Source: Parietaria judaica (taxonomy: Eukaryota > Streptophyta > Magnoliopsida > Rosales > Urticaceae). From it: a stretch of DNA of 64,000 nucleotides. The DNA lies in the NCBI GenBank assembly GCA_954871525.1, contig OX940863.1, positions 24,750,001-24,814,000 of the forward strand, in the 5' to 3' direction. How positions within the stretch are numbered: the stretch's first letter is position 1; each line of letters starts with the position of its first letter. A model generated the notes under the pieces. That model had not been told where the DNA came from, ran no database searches, and saw only the letters and a program-made list of their open reading frames with translations. Positions 11,755-24,472 of the stretch are shown here, piece after piece. Made by a program: the position numbers and the translations under genes.

Positions 11755-13139
11755 CCACCAAATGCCCAAAATACACCTAAAGTTTAAAAGAAATGCCCAT
11801 AGTTTCATAAAATCAATTTATACCCATTAATAAACTGTTTTGGACCATATTAACCCTAATATTAATTATTATTTTTAATTTTCGTATAATATTTAGTAAT
11901 AATATATATTAATTTCGAAATTAGTTGTTCCTATAATTATGATTGAAAATTTCTACCTATTAATTAGGATATCATTTAATTAATTATGGTACTTTTTGAA
12001 GAAAAAAAAAATCGTTCAATCTCAATTAATTATCAGTCATTCCCACTACTCCCGTCTCCCGTCAAACCTCTCCACCAAACGCCTAACCTTCAATATCGTG
12101 CATCTCTTTCGCATCTCCGTCGCCCAGAAGCTCCATCTCCCCTCTCAGTCGCTAATCCCCGAAGCTCGGTCGCATCTCCGTCGCGCATCTCGTTCGCGCG
12201 AAAGCTCGTGCGACTAAACCTCTCGCCCAAAATCGTAAAACCCCATCTTGATCGCCGTTCATCTCAATAAGTCCGAAATTTTTGTGCATGTTGATTAAAC
12301 CCAGTTTTGTCATTTTCAAAACAACCTTTTGTATAAATTCGTAATTGGAATTACAATTACATAGATAATGATATATTATTATAAATTCGTAACTTAAATT
12401 ACAATTACAGATACATGTACAAATTCGTAATTGTACATTCGTACATGAAGTTACAATTACATGTATAGTGATTAGTATTATAAATTCGTAACTTACCTTA
12501 CAATTATAATTCGTAACTTAAATTACAATTACGGATACATGTATAAATTCATAATTTAAATTCGTACGTGAAGTTACATTTACATATATAGTGATTTAGT
12601 ATTATAAAACCGTAACTTAAATTACAAATATATATTCCTTCGTGTATCAGTATTTTCGTAATATCAATTACGACTCTAATATGGTGAACTACCATTTAAA
12701 TTACGAAACTTAAATTACAAACACAAATAAAATATACTCACCACTTAATCAAACCAAGGCTTATAATGGATCCAAAGAAGGCTTTCAAATGGATGGTGTT
12801 ATATCCCTCAAGCGAGGAAAATGGTTCTGCAAAATAAAGTGGCGAATAAAATATTTTGTTTTAAAATTTTGAATAATTAGCATAATCGTTGGAATAGGGA
12901 GAATATTTGGAATTTATTAAGGAATGATTAAACGTAATCAGTTATTGTAATTACGACATTTAAGGAAATAATTTTATTTTCATTTACTTAATTCAAATAA
13001 TTATATTCTCCACACGTCAAATAAACACAAGGGTAAATTGGTCCATATGTTAATTAGTTGGTGGTTTTTATTACCAAAAATAAGTTTGGGCATTTTTTTG
13101 AAACCTTGAGTTACAAATGGGCATTTGGCTCATTTACCA
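11755..13139. mobile_element. long-TIR element, possibly Pack-MULE-like
   Basis: The ends are imperfect inverted copies: the left shows CCAAATGCCCAAAATACACC and GAAATGCCCATAG, and the right shows the inverse of CCAAATGCCCATTTG and AAATGCCCAAACTT. Both continue inward with a shared word (GGACCATATTAACCCT on the left, inverse of GGACCAATTTACCCTTG on the right). The interior holds a compositionally foreign CT- and GC-rich segment (about 12035-12275) and an AT-rich tandem repeat. No target duplication was identified, so the ends are approximate. Confidence 0.5.
12340..12640. repeat. tandem repeat, period about 120 bp
   Basis: Two to three diverged units are built from AATTCGTAACTTAAATTACA and AGTTACAATTACATGTATAG. 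Equivalent landmarks recur about 120 bases apart (GAAGTTACA near 12449 and 12571). Confidence 0.65.
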
Positions 13140-13325
13140 AAAAAAAAAAGACTCTTGCATTCGTTGTCGAGTGAGTTATCTTCACGCATCGGGTATCGGT
13201 GTTTCAGCTTTAGCCGATTTCTGAATCAAGTGTTGTTGGAACATATATATCACATTGTAACTTAGCTCTGAGTACCAAACCATCAATATTTATTTCCTCA
13301 TATTTCAAAGGAAAAATTATTATGG

Positions 13326-14339
13326 TAGCGTTTGGAAGCGTTTTGTATTTTCATTTTGTGTGCATTTTTTATTTTTTAAAACAGCTTTATAAAAACATTT
13401 TGAAAATGTGATTGATTACTATTTTTGTCATGCTGTTTTTTGAAAAGGAAAATGAAAACAGTGTTTGGTTACTTTTTTATTAAAATTATTTTAAAAGTAA
13501 ACTGATTGTAATTAATCAATATCAATCAACTACATGCAACAACTATAATAGTGATGTAAATTGATTAAAAATAATTGGTTCAATCTATTTATTTCATGAT
13601 AATTGATTTACTAGATTATTTCACATGTTATAATTTAATAAAAGTAAATATAATTGTTAACATTGTTTTTTAATCGTGTTTGGTTTAATTTTTAAATGAA
13701 AACTATACTCGGTTTAATTTTTCTATTAAATTAATTTTTATAAAGATTATTGATGATATATATTTTTTAATTGAAACACACTTAAATAAAATTAAAATAA
13801 ATATATCAAAATAATACGAAATTTGATATTATAGGAAAATGGCACTGCTAAATTTTATCAATCATGATACATTAATTATATAATACAAAGTGTCAATGGC
13901 TATAAGTTATTAGACTAAATGAAGGGATGAGCATGCATATTACTTACTTAATTGTTGTATATTTTTTTTAATTAAGTATTAGGCCACAAAAATGAAAAGT
14001 GTGCCTATTATATTAGTCATGGTATATTAATTAAGTATTTTAGAAAGAAGAAAAAATCATTTGTAAAAACAAAAGTCTCAACTTAAATATATGTATTTTA
14101 TTATGTGCAAATGATTTTTTTTATAATAAAAATGGGATATGAGGAGTTAAATGAGGATAGAGAAAATGGAAATGGAAAATGAGAACGCTTTTTTTTTTTT
14201 TTTATCTTTGTGTGTAAAATGTTAAAAAGAAAAAAATGCTTTTGAAAAATATTTTATAAAAAAGTTAACCAATCATGTTTTCTTGATAAACTTTATTGGC
14301 AAAATGAAAAAGCGTTTTGGAAATGACCTCCAAACGCTA
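13326..14339. mobile_element. TIR element of about 1 kb with GCGTTTGG ends
   Basis: The left end is TAGCGTTTGGAAGCGTTTT. The right end is the inverse AAAAGCGTTTTGG followed by TCCAAACGCTA. The interior is very AT-rich and non-coding. A TA dinucleotide at both edges could be the target duplication, but in AT-rich DNA this is weak. The superfamily is not assigned. Confidence 0.6.
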
Positions 14340-14492
14340 TATATATATATATTATCAGAATGGCATTGCTTTATGTCCATAAAAGCTAACCCCACATGAT
14401 CCAAAAAATAAATATTTGTTAATAAAAAGTATGGATTCTCTTCTCGGCATCACTCACAGTCACAGACAGTCACTGACTTGCTCGCTCCTCCC

Positions 14493-17400
14493 ATGGCGAC
14501 CTTCTTCTCAGCCATGACGCCTCGAAGCCTGCCATTCTCCTTCCCAAATCCCACAAACGGACACTCTAACTTCACTAGTTTCTCTAGAGCCCAGCCAAAC
14601 TCTCCTTCCTCTGTCGCTGTCAATGGCGTCCGTTTCCTTCTTAAGACCAAGAGCCACGAGCCAAGACCAATAGCGTCTCTCGGCTCGCACTCCAAGCTCT
14701 TGAGAATGGATCGCAGCGAGAGCTCGCGCAAGCTCATTGGAGATTTCTCGGTGAGGTCGAGTGCCAACTCGGCGAGCAATGGCGCTTCCTCACTCTCTCA
14801 GACTGTGAGTCATTCGATCTTCTCTCTCTCTCTCGTCTATGCGAATCAACCAAATCACTTTTCAAATTTATCAGATAATAATTATACTCTGTTTTGGTTG
14901 GTTTCAATCCAATGGTGGTAATACGGTATCCAGAAAACCGGAATTCTCTTTTCTGGACTTTTTTTTTCTTCTTCTTGAAACCCGGAATCGGAGTTCTGAT
15001 TATGAAAGAAAAGAAAATCGGAATCTTGAATTCGGGTTCGCTTTTTTTGCAGGTTGTTGGGGTGGTGCATTTGGTTGTCTCACTCGGCTTAATCCTGGCG
15101 ATAGACAAGTTTCTGAAAAAGGCGTTTGTTACCGCGGGAATTAAGTTTCCGAGCGCGCTTTTCGGGATGTTTTGCATATTCTCTGTTCTTGTAATTCTGG
15201 ATTCCACTGTCCCATCTGCGGCGAAGAGCGTTATGAGCTTCTTTGAACCGGCGCTTCTGTTCATCCAGAGATGGCTGCCGTTGTTCTACGTCCCGTCTTT
15301 GGTCATTTTGCCTCTTTCGATCAAGGACATCCCGGCAGCTTCCGGCATCAAAATTTTATATATTACGGGTAATTGGATTGATGATTGTCGATATAAATAC
15401 CTCTTTTTTACCGGTCCTGATACCAGTTCTTGAAAATACCGGTTTTACAACACAATACCAGGAGAATTTTTTGAATTCCTGGAAAACCGGGACCTAAAGG
15501 AAAATTTGTTTAAATTTCGGCTCCTTGTCCCGGTTTCACCCCCAGATTTTATATAAATTATTACAACTATGTAGATAAGGGAAAGATTGTCATAATATAT
15601 AGTGCCGTTTTTGCAGTGGGTGGCTGGTTAGCTACGCTTTGCGTTGCCGGATTTACAGCCATAGCCGTGAGAAAAATTGTGAAAACCGAAATGACCGATG
15701 CTGAGCCCATGGCCAAACCGTCGCCATTTTCGCCTCTTGAAATCTGGTCGTGGAGTGGGATTCTGATCACGTCGTTTGTCGCTGCACTGCTTTCTCCGGT
15801 GGCTCTCGGAACGAGCGCTCGAACATGCCTTCCGTTTCTTCTTGCTTCCACCGTGCTGGGTTACATGGTTGGTTCTGGGTATAATTTCTATGTTTTTCTC
15901 TTCACACAAAGTGTATTCCAACGAAATCGATGTAGGATGAGAAAATTGGTGTTAACAACGAAACATAGAAAACCAAATAATGACTAATCTATTTTCAAGA
16001 GTAAGCTTATAACTTAACATTTCAATGTCAAAATTTCTTTTATGATTTTTTTTCTTACATTTTTGTAACCGAAACAGGTTGCCTCCGGCTATAAAGAAAG
16101 TGTTTCATCCGATCATATGTTGCGCGCTGTCTGCAGACGTTGCAGCGTTTGCTTACGGGTACTTCTCAAAGTCTGGGCTTGATCCAGTCCTAGGTATGAC
16201 AAAAATTCCAAAAATCCATGGTGCTCCTAAATACAAGATAGTTTGTGATTCTGTATTGAAATCACAGGAGACTATCTAACAAAGGCCGCAAATAATCCTG
16301 GAGCCGGTAATGTGCTGATGGGTTTTTTGGGATCCGTGATTTTGTCATTCGCCTTCTCGATGTTCAAGCAGAGAAAGGTGCCTATTTATAGCTCATATCG
16401 CTTCGCACAGAGTCCCTTAGATTAGATGATAGTTTACCTGTTTCGGTTAAAACCGAAACTTGGCTTGAATACAGGAATCATCGGATTAAGTCATTATTAA
16501 TTTCGCTGCATTAAAAATAGAGTTTGTGACAGAAATTCATGAGGCTTACGTGCATTTCTTCGTTTAAGAAGCTTTCTATGCCTCGATTTATGTAAAACAA
16601 AAAATATCCATATCGTAGTGAAAGTAATATTTTGGTTGAACTCATTTCAGCTGGTTAAGAGGCACGCAGCGGAGATTTTCACCTCTGTGATTGTCTCAAC
16701 CGTGTTCTCCTTGTATTCGACAGCCATTGTTGGGCGCTTAGTCGGGTTAGAACCGAGCTTGACAATTTCAATTCTTCCCAGATGCATAACAGTGGCTTTG
16801 GCTCTCAGCATCGTTTCTCTCTTTGAAGGTAACTGCAACTCCATATATAGATTTATGCTCTTGATGAGATATATTTCCACATTTACCCCTCTATTTACTA
16901 GAAATCTCAAAAAGCGCCACTTAGATACGAGATCGCCACATTCTTTTGCAGGCACCAATGCATCCTTGACAGCCACTGTGGTTGTGGTTACTGGTCTTGT
17001 CGGAGCAAACTTTGTCCAAGCAACTTTAGATAAACTACGATTCCGTGACCCCATTGCCCGAGGAATAGCAACCGCTTCTAGGTATGCATATCTTGATGTT
17101 TTCTGATTGTACGATCACTACACACGAAATCTTAGCCATCGAGCTTGTAGAACCCGAGGAAAAACTGAAACAGGAGTCAACGGTAATTTACCGAAGTATT
17201 GAATTTGGAATTCATCAACATAACAAACGAAACGGTCATCCTTGCGAAAACACGATCCAAGCTCTCTTTAAAGGTGTAACAATTCAAAAGGAAAAATCAA
17301 ACGTGCCTAATATAGAGATTAGGAAAACCCTGATCCGTATTCATTATATACTACCGAAACTCCCATAAAGAGAGTAATTCAGTTCATAATAAATTAAACT

Positions 17401-18424
17401 AAGATTTATAAAAGCAAACATTTTTAGGATTTTTAGCGAAGACAACTAACGAAACGACATTTCCGAAATTTTTATACCGAGGGTTTTTTTTCTTAGTGAT
17501 TACTAATTTTCATCTGTAGTACTATATTTTCTACTTTTTGTTTCAATCTTACATGGATTAATACTTGCTTCTTAATCTCATTCTCCAGTGCTCACGGGCT
17601 GGGGACAGCTGCCTTGTCTGTAGGGGTGAACAAACGAGTCTTCGGTTCGGTTTTCATACTTATTTATATAGATTACCGCATTTTTGGTTTTTCTAATTTT
17701 AAAACCGAAAGCCGCACTATTGAAGTTTAAAACCAATTTTACCAATTACCGATATATCGGTATTAAATTCGGTTTAAATTCGGTTTTAACCGTATTTTGA
17801 TGAAACACAATATTATCATCATATTTTTGAAAAATCAAATTAATACTACACAATCTAAGGTATAGAAAAAAAAAATTTAATTGATGAAATAATTCAAATA
17901 GAGTCAATTCTCTTGACATTTACTCATAATTATTCAAATGGGAAGAATAATTATACTAATAACAAAAATTGTTCAAAATAAAATAAGATTAAATGAATCA
18001 ATGAATGAGAAAATCCATGCCAAAACATTGTTATATAGATATTGAATGCTAAAAGTCTTACATTTATCTATTTTTAAATGTATAGAAACATACAAATTTA
18101 ATATCGGGTTAATCGGTAATCGGTAGCGGTTTTTACCGTGAAACCCGTAACCGCTACCATTTAGCAAAAAGCGGTAGCGGTTTAAACCGCATCTTTCGGT
18201 ATTTCAAAAAAAGCATAAATCTTCGGTAGTGAAAAAATCGGTAAATTAATGTTATCGGTTTTAAATTCGGTTTAGGGGTCTTTTTTGTACACCCCTACTT
18301 GTCTGCGAAGGAACCCGAGGCGCTTCCATTTTGTGCCATTGCTTACGGGCTGAACGGCATTTTCGGCTCGGTGCTCTGCTCAATTCCGGCAATCAGAGAG
18401 AGTTTAATCATGCTGGTCGGGTGA
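14493..18424 (+). CDS. PLGG1: plastidal glycolate/glycerate translocator (LrgA/LrgB family), last exon interrupted by a transposon
   Basis: Exons: 14493-14804, 15053-15368, 15617-15878, 16078-16193, 16268-16377, 16651-16828, 16952-17081, and a last exon 17589-17620 plus 18306-18424 split by a transposon. The undisturbed frame would give 524 residues, close to the Arabidopsis protein. The N-terminus is a Ser/Thr-rich, acid-poor chloroplast transit peptide. An LrgA-like half is followed by an LrgB-like half with GYMVGSGLPPAIKKVFHPI, SFAFSMFKQRKLVKRHAAEI and GIATASSAHGLGTAALSAKE. The family exports glycolate from, and imports glycerate into, the plastid during photorespiration. The 677-bp hAT-type insertion plus its 8-bp duplication adds 685 bp. 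Read through, the protein would continue 36 codons into the element and stop, losing about 39 C-terminal residues. A GT at 17620-17621 and an AG at 18309-18310 could instead splice it out in frame, with loss of only Ala-Lys. Confidence 0.88.
17613..18305. mobile_element. hAT-type non-autonomous element inside the last coding exon of PLGG1
   Basis: The element 17621-18297 (677 bp) starts TAGGGGTGAACAAACGAGTC and ends TTGTACACCCCTA. A perfect 8-bp direct repeat CTTGTCTG flanks it (17613-17620 and 18298-18305). Subterminal GTCTTCGGTTCGG words and their inverses relate it to the element at 9525-10576. It encodes nothing recognisable. The clean duplication within coding sequence suggests a fairly recent insertion. 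Confidence 0.93.
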
Positions 18425-18953
18425 AATCACACTTACAAATTACGGTGTTCGTTGCTCGCAAATTAGCTCTCTAATGAGATCTTTAGGGCACTTGGGTACT
18501 AGAAGAACAAAGTACTCAATATGAAGCCCTAAGATGTTAATTGTGTACATAAATTGTACCATTTGCAATAAGAAGCAATTTAATATTTGATTTCGAACCG
18601 ATTTCGGAAGATATATGGAATGTCGATTCATCCGGAAATAAATATAAAAAGGAAGGCGTGATCTCTAAGCTGCATCCACTCGTCCAAGCTCATATGACCT
18701 TGTCATACATTCGTCTATTTTGTGTTTTCCGGCAAGGATGATGTTCTTCGGCAAGGATAGGTAATATCGAGGTTCGGTTTCGGTGACTTTAAAGGAAAAA
18801 AATGTGGGTGAGTCGGAGTTTGCTACACATAATGGAAAACAAAAGGCAAAGAGAAAAAAAGAAGAAGTAAATCTCTTAAAATCAAGTTTTACTGTTAAAT
18901 ATGACTGAATAAGTTTGATAAATTAATATATTTATATATATATATATATATGT
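18425..18953. other. 3' flank of PLGG1
   Basis: This is presumably 3' UTR and spacer. No further gene or defined element is recognised. A (TA)n run lies at about 18931-18951. Confidence 0.4.
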
Positions 18954-19071
18954 GATAATCATGGTAAAAATACCCAAATTTTGGTCAATAGGGGCGGCAT
19001 GTATCCAACGTGAAAAAATAGCAACAAAAGTTTCCACGAGACTTCGTTTGGGTACTTTTTCTGCGATTATC
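18954..19071. mobile_element. short inverted-repeat MITE remnant
   Basis: It starts GATAATCATGGTAAAAATAC and ends with the inverse GTACTTTTTCTGCGATTATC. The words AAAAATACCCAAA and GGGTACTTTTT resemble the ends of the Mutator-type MITE family at 4 kb and 63 kb. It is about 118 bp long and non-coding. The remaining interval to 19427 is AT-rich spacer and the presumed 3' UTR of PRK. Confidence 0.5.
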
Positions 19072-19427
19072 CCAATGCATACAAGAACAAGAGTCTTTAT
19101 CGGGATTTTGGTTCTTCACTCGGAATTCGAGCCTCCATCTTTACTTATGAAACAAACGACACAAAAGACTGCGAGAAGTAAAGCGTTCCATTTTATTTTT
19201 GGTAACAACTTGACTGAATTTCATTCTCTCCTTTTTAACTCTATATTACAAACAGAACTACACCAATATATAATTTAAGTACTACATACAAGGCTGTTCA
19301 TTCTCTCATCTCTTTCTTTTTTCTTTTTCATCTGTTGGGAAAATAGCCCAACACTCAACATAGTCATTATGAAAACCCAAGAAGAAAAGTGGAAGCGGAA
19401 AACCCGAAAAGGACGGACATCGTCTTC

Positions 19428-22400
19428 TTAGGCCTTGGCTCCGACCGCCGCGGGAGCCCTGTTGGCGACGATCTGCTCGAAGAGATCTCTGATCTTTAAG
19501 CCGACAATGGTTTGGAAGAGGCCGGTGCCGTTGCTGCTGCCGGGGAAGTCGGAGTGCTTGAGCATCTGTTGGGTGACTTCGCCGTAGAACTTGCTGGAGA
19601 GGTTGCTGAGGTGGCTCTCCACGTAGATCAGCTCGTCTAATCTGTCGAATTGGCCGTCCATCTCCAACACCGAAACCTTATGTCCACGACGACAAAAAAG
19701 AACAAGATAATTAGTTGCTGAATTTTGATCCAAAACTATAAAGATTGTTGTGTTGATCTTACATGATCTTTTAACATATTCAATATATTGAAAAGAGATT
19801 TTTTCTTGTTAATAAATGTAATATATAATTGCTAAGATACCAAAAATCAAGCAACGTTTGATGTTTTGTAACTTTTATTTTCTTGTTAAAAAAAAATTGA
19901 TTTGTGCTGGTAAAAAAATCCCTTTCTGCCGGAAGTGACACCTGCTTAAGACTTAACGACACATCCAAAATTTTATTAAATCAATTAAAAAATTAGACAA
20001 AATTTTAGAGAGGAAAACTAGTGAACGTTGAAAGTTCGACCGTGTAACAAAAAAGATTGAGTTATGCCACCACAAAAATAAAAACATTGGGTATTTATGC
20101 CGCTATTAACCCTATTCCTTGTACTTACTACTTCCGGATTAAGCTTTTCACCTAATTCTTTGCTCCTGAAACATATATACTTCTAAATTGCAATGCTTGC
20201 TTCTTGCAGATTGCTTGAAACACAATATCATATGATCCAAGAAATATGCGAAATACCTCGTGGCCGTAGTAGCTGTCGGGGCCGTAGGCGAACTTGATTC
20301 CGGGGTAGGAGCACGTGAGCTTCCTCCCGCAGGGAATCCAGGAGATGGTGGAGCCTTCGTCGAACAAGTAGACGGGGTTGAAGTACTTCACACCCTCTTT
20401 CATGATCAGCTTCACTCGCAACACTTTCCCCTCGTTGTCGTCGGGGATCAGCTGTGTCGGCAACACCTCGATCACGGCATCAGCGAATGCCTTTTGTGGG
20501 TCTGCATGCAAATTCGGCACAAATATTAATAAAACCCGGGGCAATATTGTTCATCTGTAAGAAGTTTGCATCACTTAAATTTTTTTTTTTTATGAAATTT
20601 ATGAGATTAGTTGTTATTCTATAAGAAATTCTAATTTATATAACAGTGTTAATTAATTTCTTTTAAAATCTATAACATTGTGAAAGTATAGTTCTTGCTC
20701 GTATAAGTTGCATCGACTAAATTTTTATTTTTATTTTTTTTAACGGAAAGAAACAAACGGCTCAATTGCTTCACAATTTCGAATTACTAGAGAATATTGT
20801 ATTTTTTTTATTAGAGACTTTTTATGCACCATTTATTTTTTAGAAATAGCTTATAATCTCGCATCTCGTGACTCCGTCTAAAATTTATTAATAAATTCCT
20901 CACTCGAAAAAATTATTTTGATTCAAAATGCTTAATTAGCTACATATGTGATTTGGCCTTGAAAAATACTAATTTGAGCTGAAAGGAAATGTTAGAGAAG
21001 GTTTGAGAGGAGCTTCTTGTTACCAATGTAAGCGTCGAAGTCGGGTTTTCGGGCTTCGATACTGGCCTTGATGCTTTCGAGGCTGTGTCCACGCTCAGCC
21101 ATGTCTCTCTGCGGTAATTAAATGATGTCGTTATACGTGGCCGCTTAAACAAATAATTAATTTGCTCTAATTAGTTGTTGATTATAAAATATAAAATGGT
21201 GGAAAAGTACCTGAATCTTCCATGCAAATTTGACCTCATTGCTAATGTCCAAGTAGATACTGAAGTCCAAGAGGTCTCTCACTCGTTGATCGTACCTAAA
21301 TTTGAGCAAAAATTACGCAAATGTGATCAATATATGCTAAATAAACACAGTGATAGAATAGTGTATAAGTTAAGCAAAATAAAGTAAGAATTCAAATAGA
21401 CAAAATATTGGACTTAGGTGGCTGAAAATTTTCAGTTGATCAATCTTGTCTAAATAAACTTTAACGATAGTATTTTTGCTACATTTTATTTTAAGAAAAT
21501 AGCACGAACTTTAATTGAATTTTATAAATTGAATTTTTTGTTCATTTTTAATGTACCTTTTAATTATGTCTTGAATTTTACATCTTAATATTTTTTTTTT
21601 GTCAAACTTAAATTCAACATCTGTATTTTTTGGTGTAGCAATTTTCCTAAGCCCTCTTTTTTATAGGGCAAAGAATAGTATATTATGTGTTTTATTAGCA
21701 GTTCACTAATGAAAATGAATATAAAAAAAAATTATTTATTGGCAAGACCAAAGTATATAAAACATGACAATGACATGTATAACACATATAGCCTCACAAA
21801 ATATTATTAGGGTTATCTCATTATCCACACTTGATCAATTCACCACCACTCACCATCTCAATATATTTATATATCAATAACTGCACTGTTTCCAGGTATA
21901 TTATAATTCATATCTTATGGAAAACATCAAGAGCCCTTTATTTTATTTTTTTCTAAAAATTTAATAGATTTTTTATTCAAAATAAGTATAATTTATTTTA
22001 TTATAAATAAGAAACGTAATATATATATATATGTATATATAAAAATATAATTTTGCTTGTACACATTTAGTTGTATTTGTCTTCTTCAAGAACACAACAA
22101 ATTCAGTTTCATGGATTTGTGCTTCAAAATAAAAACTGAAAATAAAACTCCATTGTTGATAATGAACAAGTGTACGTGAAGCAAAGCTTCCATTAACAGA
22201 TGTTCGGACATTCAGCTCCATCAACACACGTAACCACGTATAAATATACGTATAATATTTTAGACAAATATAAATATATATATTATTGCAAAAAATAATG
22301 AGGAAAAAAAATAAAGTTCACAAAATTCATTTTAATACAGAATATCTAAACAAAAGAAAACTAAACAATATATATTTAATTATATGTAGTAGATTTTATA

Positions 22401-23043
22401 TAGTTTGTCCCACACATGAAATCAAGTGCATGTACTTTGGCCACGTAAGTTGAAACTCAACGTTCTATAGCCATAAACGTATTATCCAATATTAATCAAC
22501 ATGATTAAGCTCACTAATTAGTGATTAACAGTGATACTGAACTCACATTGGGTGAAGGCCTTCGATGACGAGGATCTTCGGCGGCTTGATGAGCTCCGGC
22601 GGGTCGAGCAGCCCCGTCACGTGGTTGTAAATCGGCTTCTCGACGACGACGCCGGACTTGATGGCTTTCACCTGCTCGTACATGAGGTCGAAGTCGTTGG
22701 CGCGCGGGTCCAGCGCCGTCACGCCCTTCTCCTTCCGCCCGGTGCGGTCGAGGGAGTGGTAGTCGTCGAGGCAGATCACCGTCGTGGTGTCGCTGATGAG
22801 CGTGTTCGAGTCGGGGTTTCCGCCCCTTGGGGGCTCGGCCGCGCCCCCGAAGACGCTAGTGAGGCGCCGCATGAAGGTGCTCTTCCCGCAGCCGGAGTCG
22901 GCCGCTAGCCCGATCACAACAGTCTCGCCGGCGGAGCACGTGACGCGCCGCCGGGAGCGGAGCACAACGTGGCGGTGGTGGGGCTTTGACGGGGCGGAGA
23001 TGGGATTGATCAGCTGGGTTGAGTAGACTGTGCAAATTGCCAT
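19428..23043 (-). CDS. PRK: phosphoribulokinase, chloroplast precursor
   Basis: Five exons on the minus strand: 22547-23043 (start), 21211-21295, 21024-21108, 20257-20501 and 19428-19676 (stop), giving 386 residues. The enzyme phosphorylates ribulose-5-phosphate to ribulose-1,5-bisphosphate in the Calvin cycle, in the stroma. A basic, acid-poor transit peptide precedes a mature start near Ser37. The P-loop GLAADSGCGKST holds Cys52, and VICLDDYHSLDR holds Cys91. Their spacing of 39 equals that of spinach Cys16 and Cys55, the thioredoxin-regulated pair. A second Cys pair is in IPCGRKLTCSYPG in exon 4. The C-terminus NGTGLFQTIVGLKIRDLFEQ is typical. All regulatory cysteines are present, so light activation and GAPDH/CP12 complex formation can be expected from family knowledge. 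Introns 1 and 4 are long and AT-rich. The gene is convergent with PLGG1. Confidence 0.96.
20064..20115. repeat. Mutator-MITE end remnant in PRK intron 4
   Basis: The words ATGCCACCAC and TTGGGTATTTATGCCGCTAT followed by TAACCCT match the inner and outer parts of the right end of the 4 kb/63 kb MITE family. Only one end is seen. Confidence 0.45.
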
Positions 23044-23390
23044 TTTTGTTTTTAGCTCTTCTTCTTCCTTTGGTTTGGAGAGGAAGAGAGGATTTTTGTG
23101 AAAGTGTGTAAATTATAATATATGAATATTATGAATTATGACATGAGTTTTTTTTTTTTGGATGGCACAAATAATAAGAGGCTTAAAATGGTGGTGAAAA
23201 TGGAAGGAAAATGTTATGGTGAATGGTGATGAGTTAATATTATCATACTTATTTGAAATTATTTCTTGTATTTTTGTGAGTTTATGTGGCTACCCTTTGG
23301 TTTGGACAGGTTTGGAGTGAGAGTGAGGTGGCTAAATCAAGTTGGGAGTGGGGGCAAAATTGTCTTTTTGAAGACAAATGACACGGATGT
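23044..23390 (-). promoter_or_regulatory. presumed promoter and leader of PRK
   Basis: Upstream of the PRK start the minus strand shows a CT-rich leader and AT-rich sequence. No specific light-regulatory box was identified with confidence. Confidence 0.35.
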
Positions 23391-23696
23391 TTGCGGCAAA
23401 ATACCCGAAGTATAAGTAAAAGTGGCAGCATATTCTATTTTCTTCACCGGGTATATTTTCAATGTTGTGTGAAGTGAAAATTCTAGTTAAATGTGAAGTA
23501 CAAAAAGATAATAATTAATAGCGTTAATTGGGTACTTGCGGTTAACATTTTTAATAAATTAGGAATGTAGCTGTGAAAAAAATGAATTGGCTACTTAGAA
23601 TTTACATCTTTAACAACATTAAGAATAAATACCGAAAAAAGAAGAAAGTGGAATATGTCGCCACTTTTTAATAACTTTTAGGTATTATTGCCGTAA
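23391..23696. mobile_element. inverted-repeat MITE related to the Mutator-type family
   Basis: The left end GCGGCAAAATACCCGAAGTA is followed by AAAAGTGGCAGCATATTC. The right end is the inverse of ACGGCAATAATACCTAAAAG followed by AAAAGTGGCGACATATTC. It is about 305 bp long and non-coding. The exact edges and target duplication were not resolved. Confidence 0.65.
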
Positions 23697-24472
23697 TTTT
23701 TTATGATAAAGGAATGGAGAGATATTTTGATTGAATTTATGGAAAAAGATGGGAATTGTGTATATATATATGAAGAAGGGATGGAATGGCATTTGTGATA
23801 AGCAGAGGGATGGTGGTTATTTGTTGGGGATTGGATGCCACGTGGCAGAGAGGAAGTGGCTGGTTGGAGATTAGGGGTGGAAGGTGAGGAATGGAAGGGA
23901 TATGGAATGGGGATTCAGCCTTTGCCATACAAACTCAAACTCATGATTTTCAGTTTGTGTTTCTAAATTCCTTAGCGCTCTTTCACTAAGACTTGTGTCA
24001 TTTTTGGACCACATCACAATGTTCCAAAGATTGAGAGAAGTGTGATACATAATAATAACTTGGTTTTTCAGGGAGAGGAAATGGTCAAACATTTCTTTGA
24101 GCAAGCTTCAACTTTTTCAATGGAATTCTCTAATGGGGCAATGGATAGAAAAGTGTGTGAATTATATCATAGACATGGATATTGTGATTAAACAATGTGA
24201 ATGAGATCGAATCGTTCTTGGAGGGATTTCGGTCAAATTGTATCAAACATGATTATTATATGATTAAAGAAGGGTGTGTGACAAGAAAACGACAATACGA
24301 CGAGACCTAATTAGAGACGATTAAGGAACAAATATTTATTTTACGGCTTAATGAATAAATTGGTGGACCGCACACATTTAACACGATGAATAAACAAAAC
24401 GAGTTTGGATCTATAAAAAATATCAAGAACAAATTGCCACCACTAATTAACTCCTACCATAAATGTTACAAA
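23697..24472. other. intergenic stretch without recognised gene
   Basis: Some open frames exist on the minus strand, but none resembles a known protein or has typical codon structure. A segment near 24075-24145 resembles one near 25060-25130 (shared ATTCTCTAATGGG), possibly an old duplication. Confidence 0.35.

Noticed and set aside
15360..15570. A complete hAT-type MITE in PLGG1 intron 2
   Set aside because: Right-end-like GTTTCACCCCC and CCGGTT words are present, and ATTTTATATA occurs on both sides, but the left copy lies in the exon and no left terminus is visible. It is at best a remnant.
18952..19278. A 108-codon plus-strand open frame
   Set aside because: It begins in a small inverted-repeat MITE and has no family similarity or splice context.
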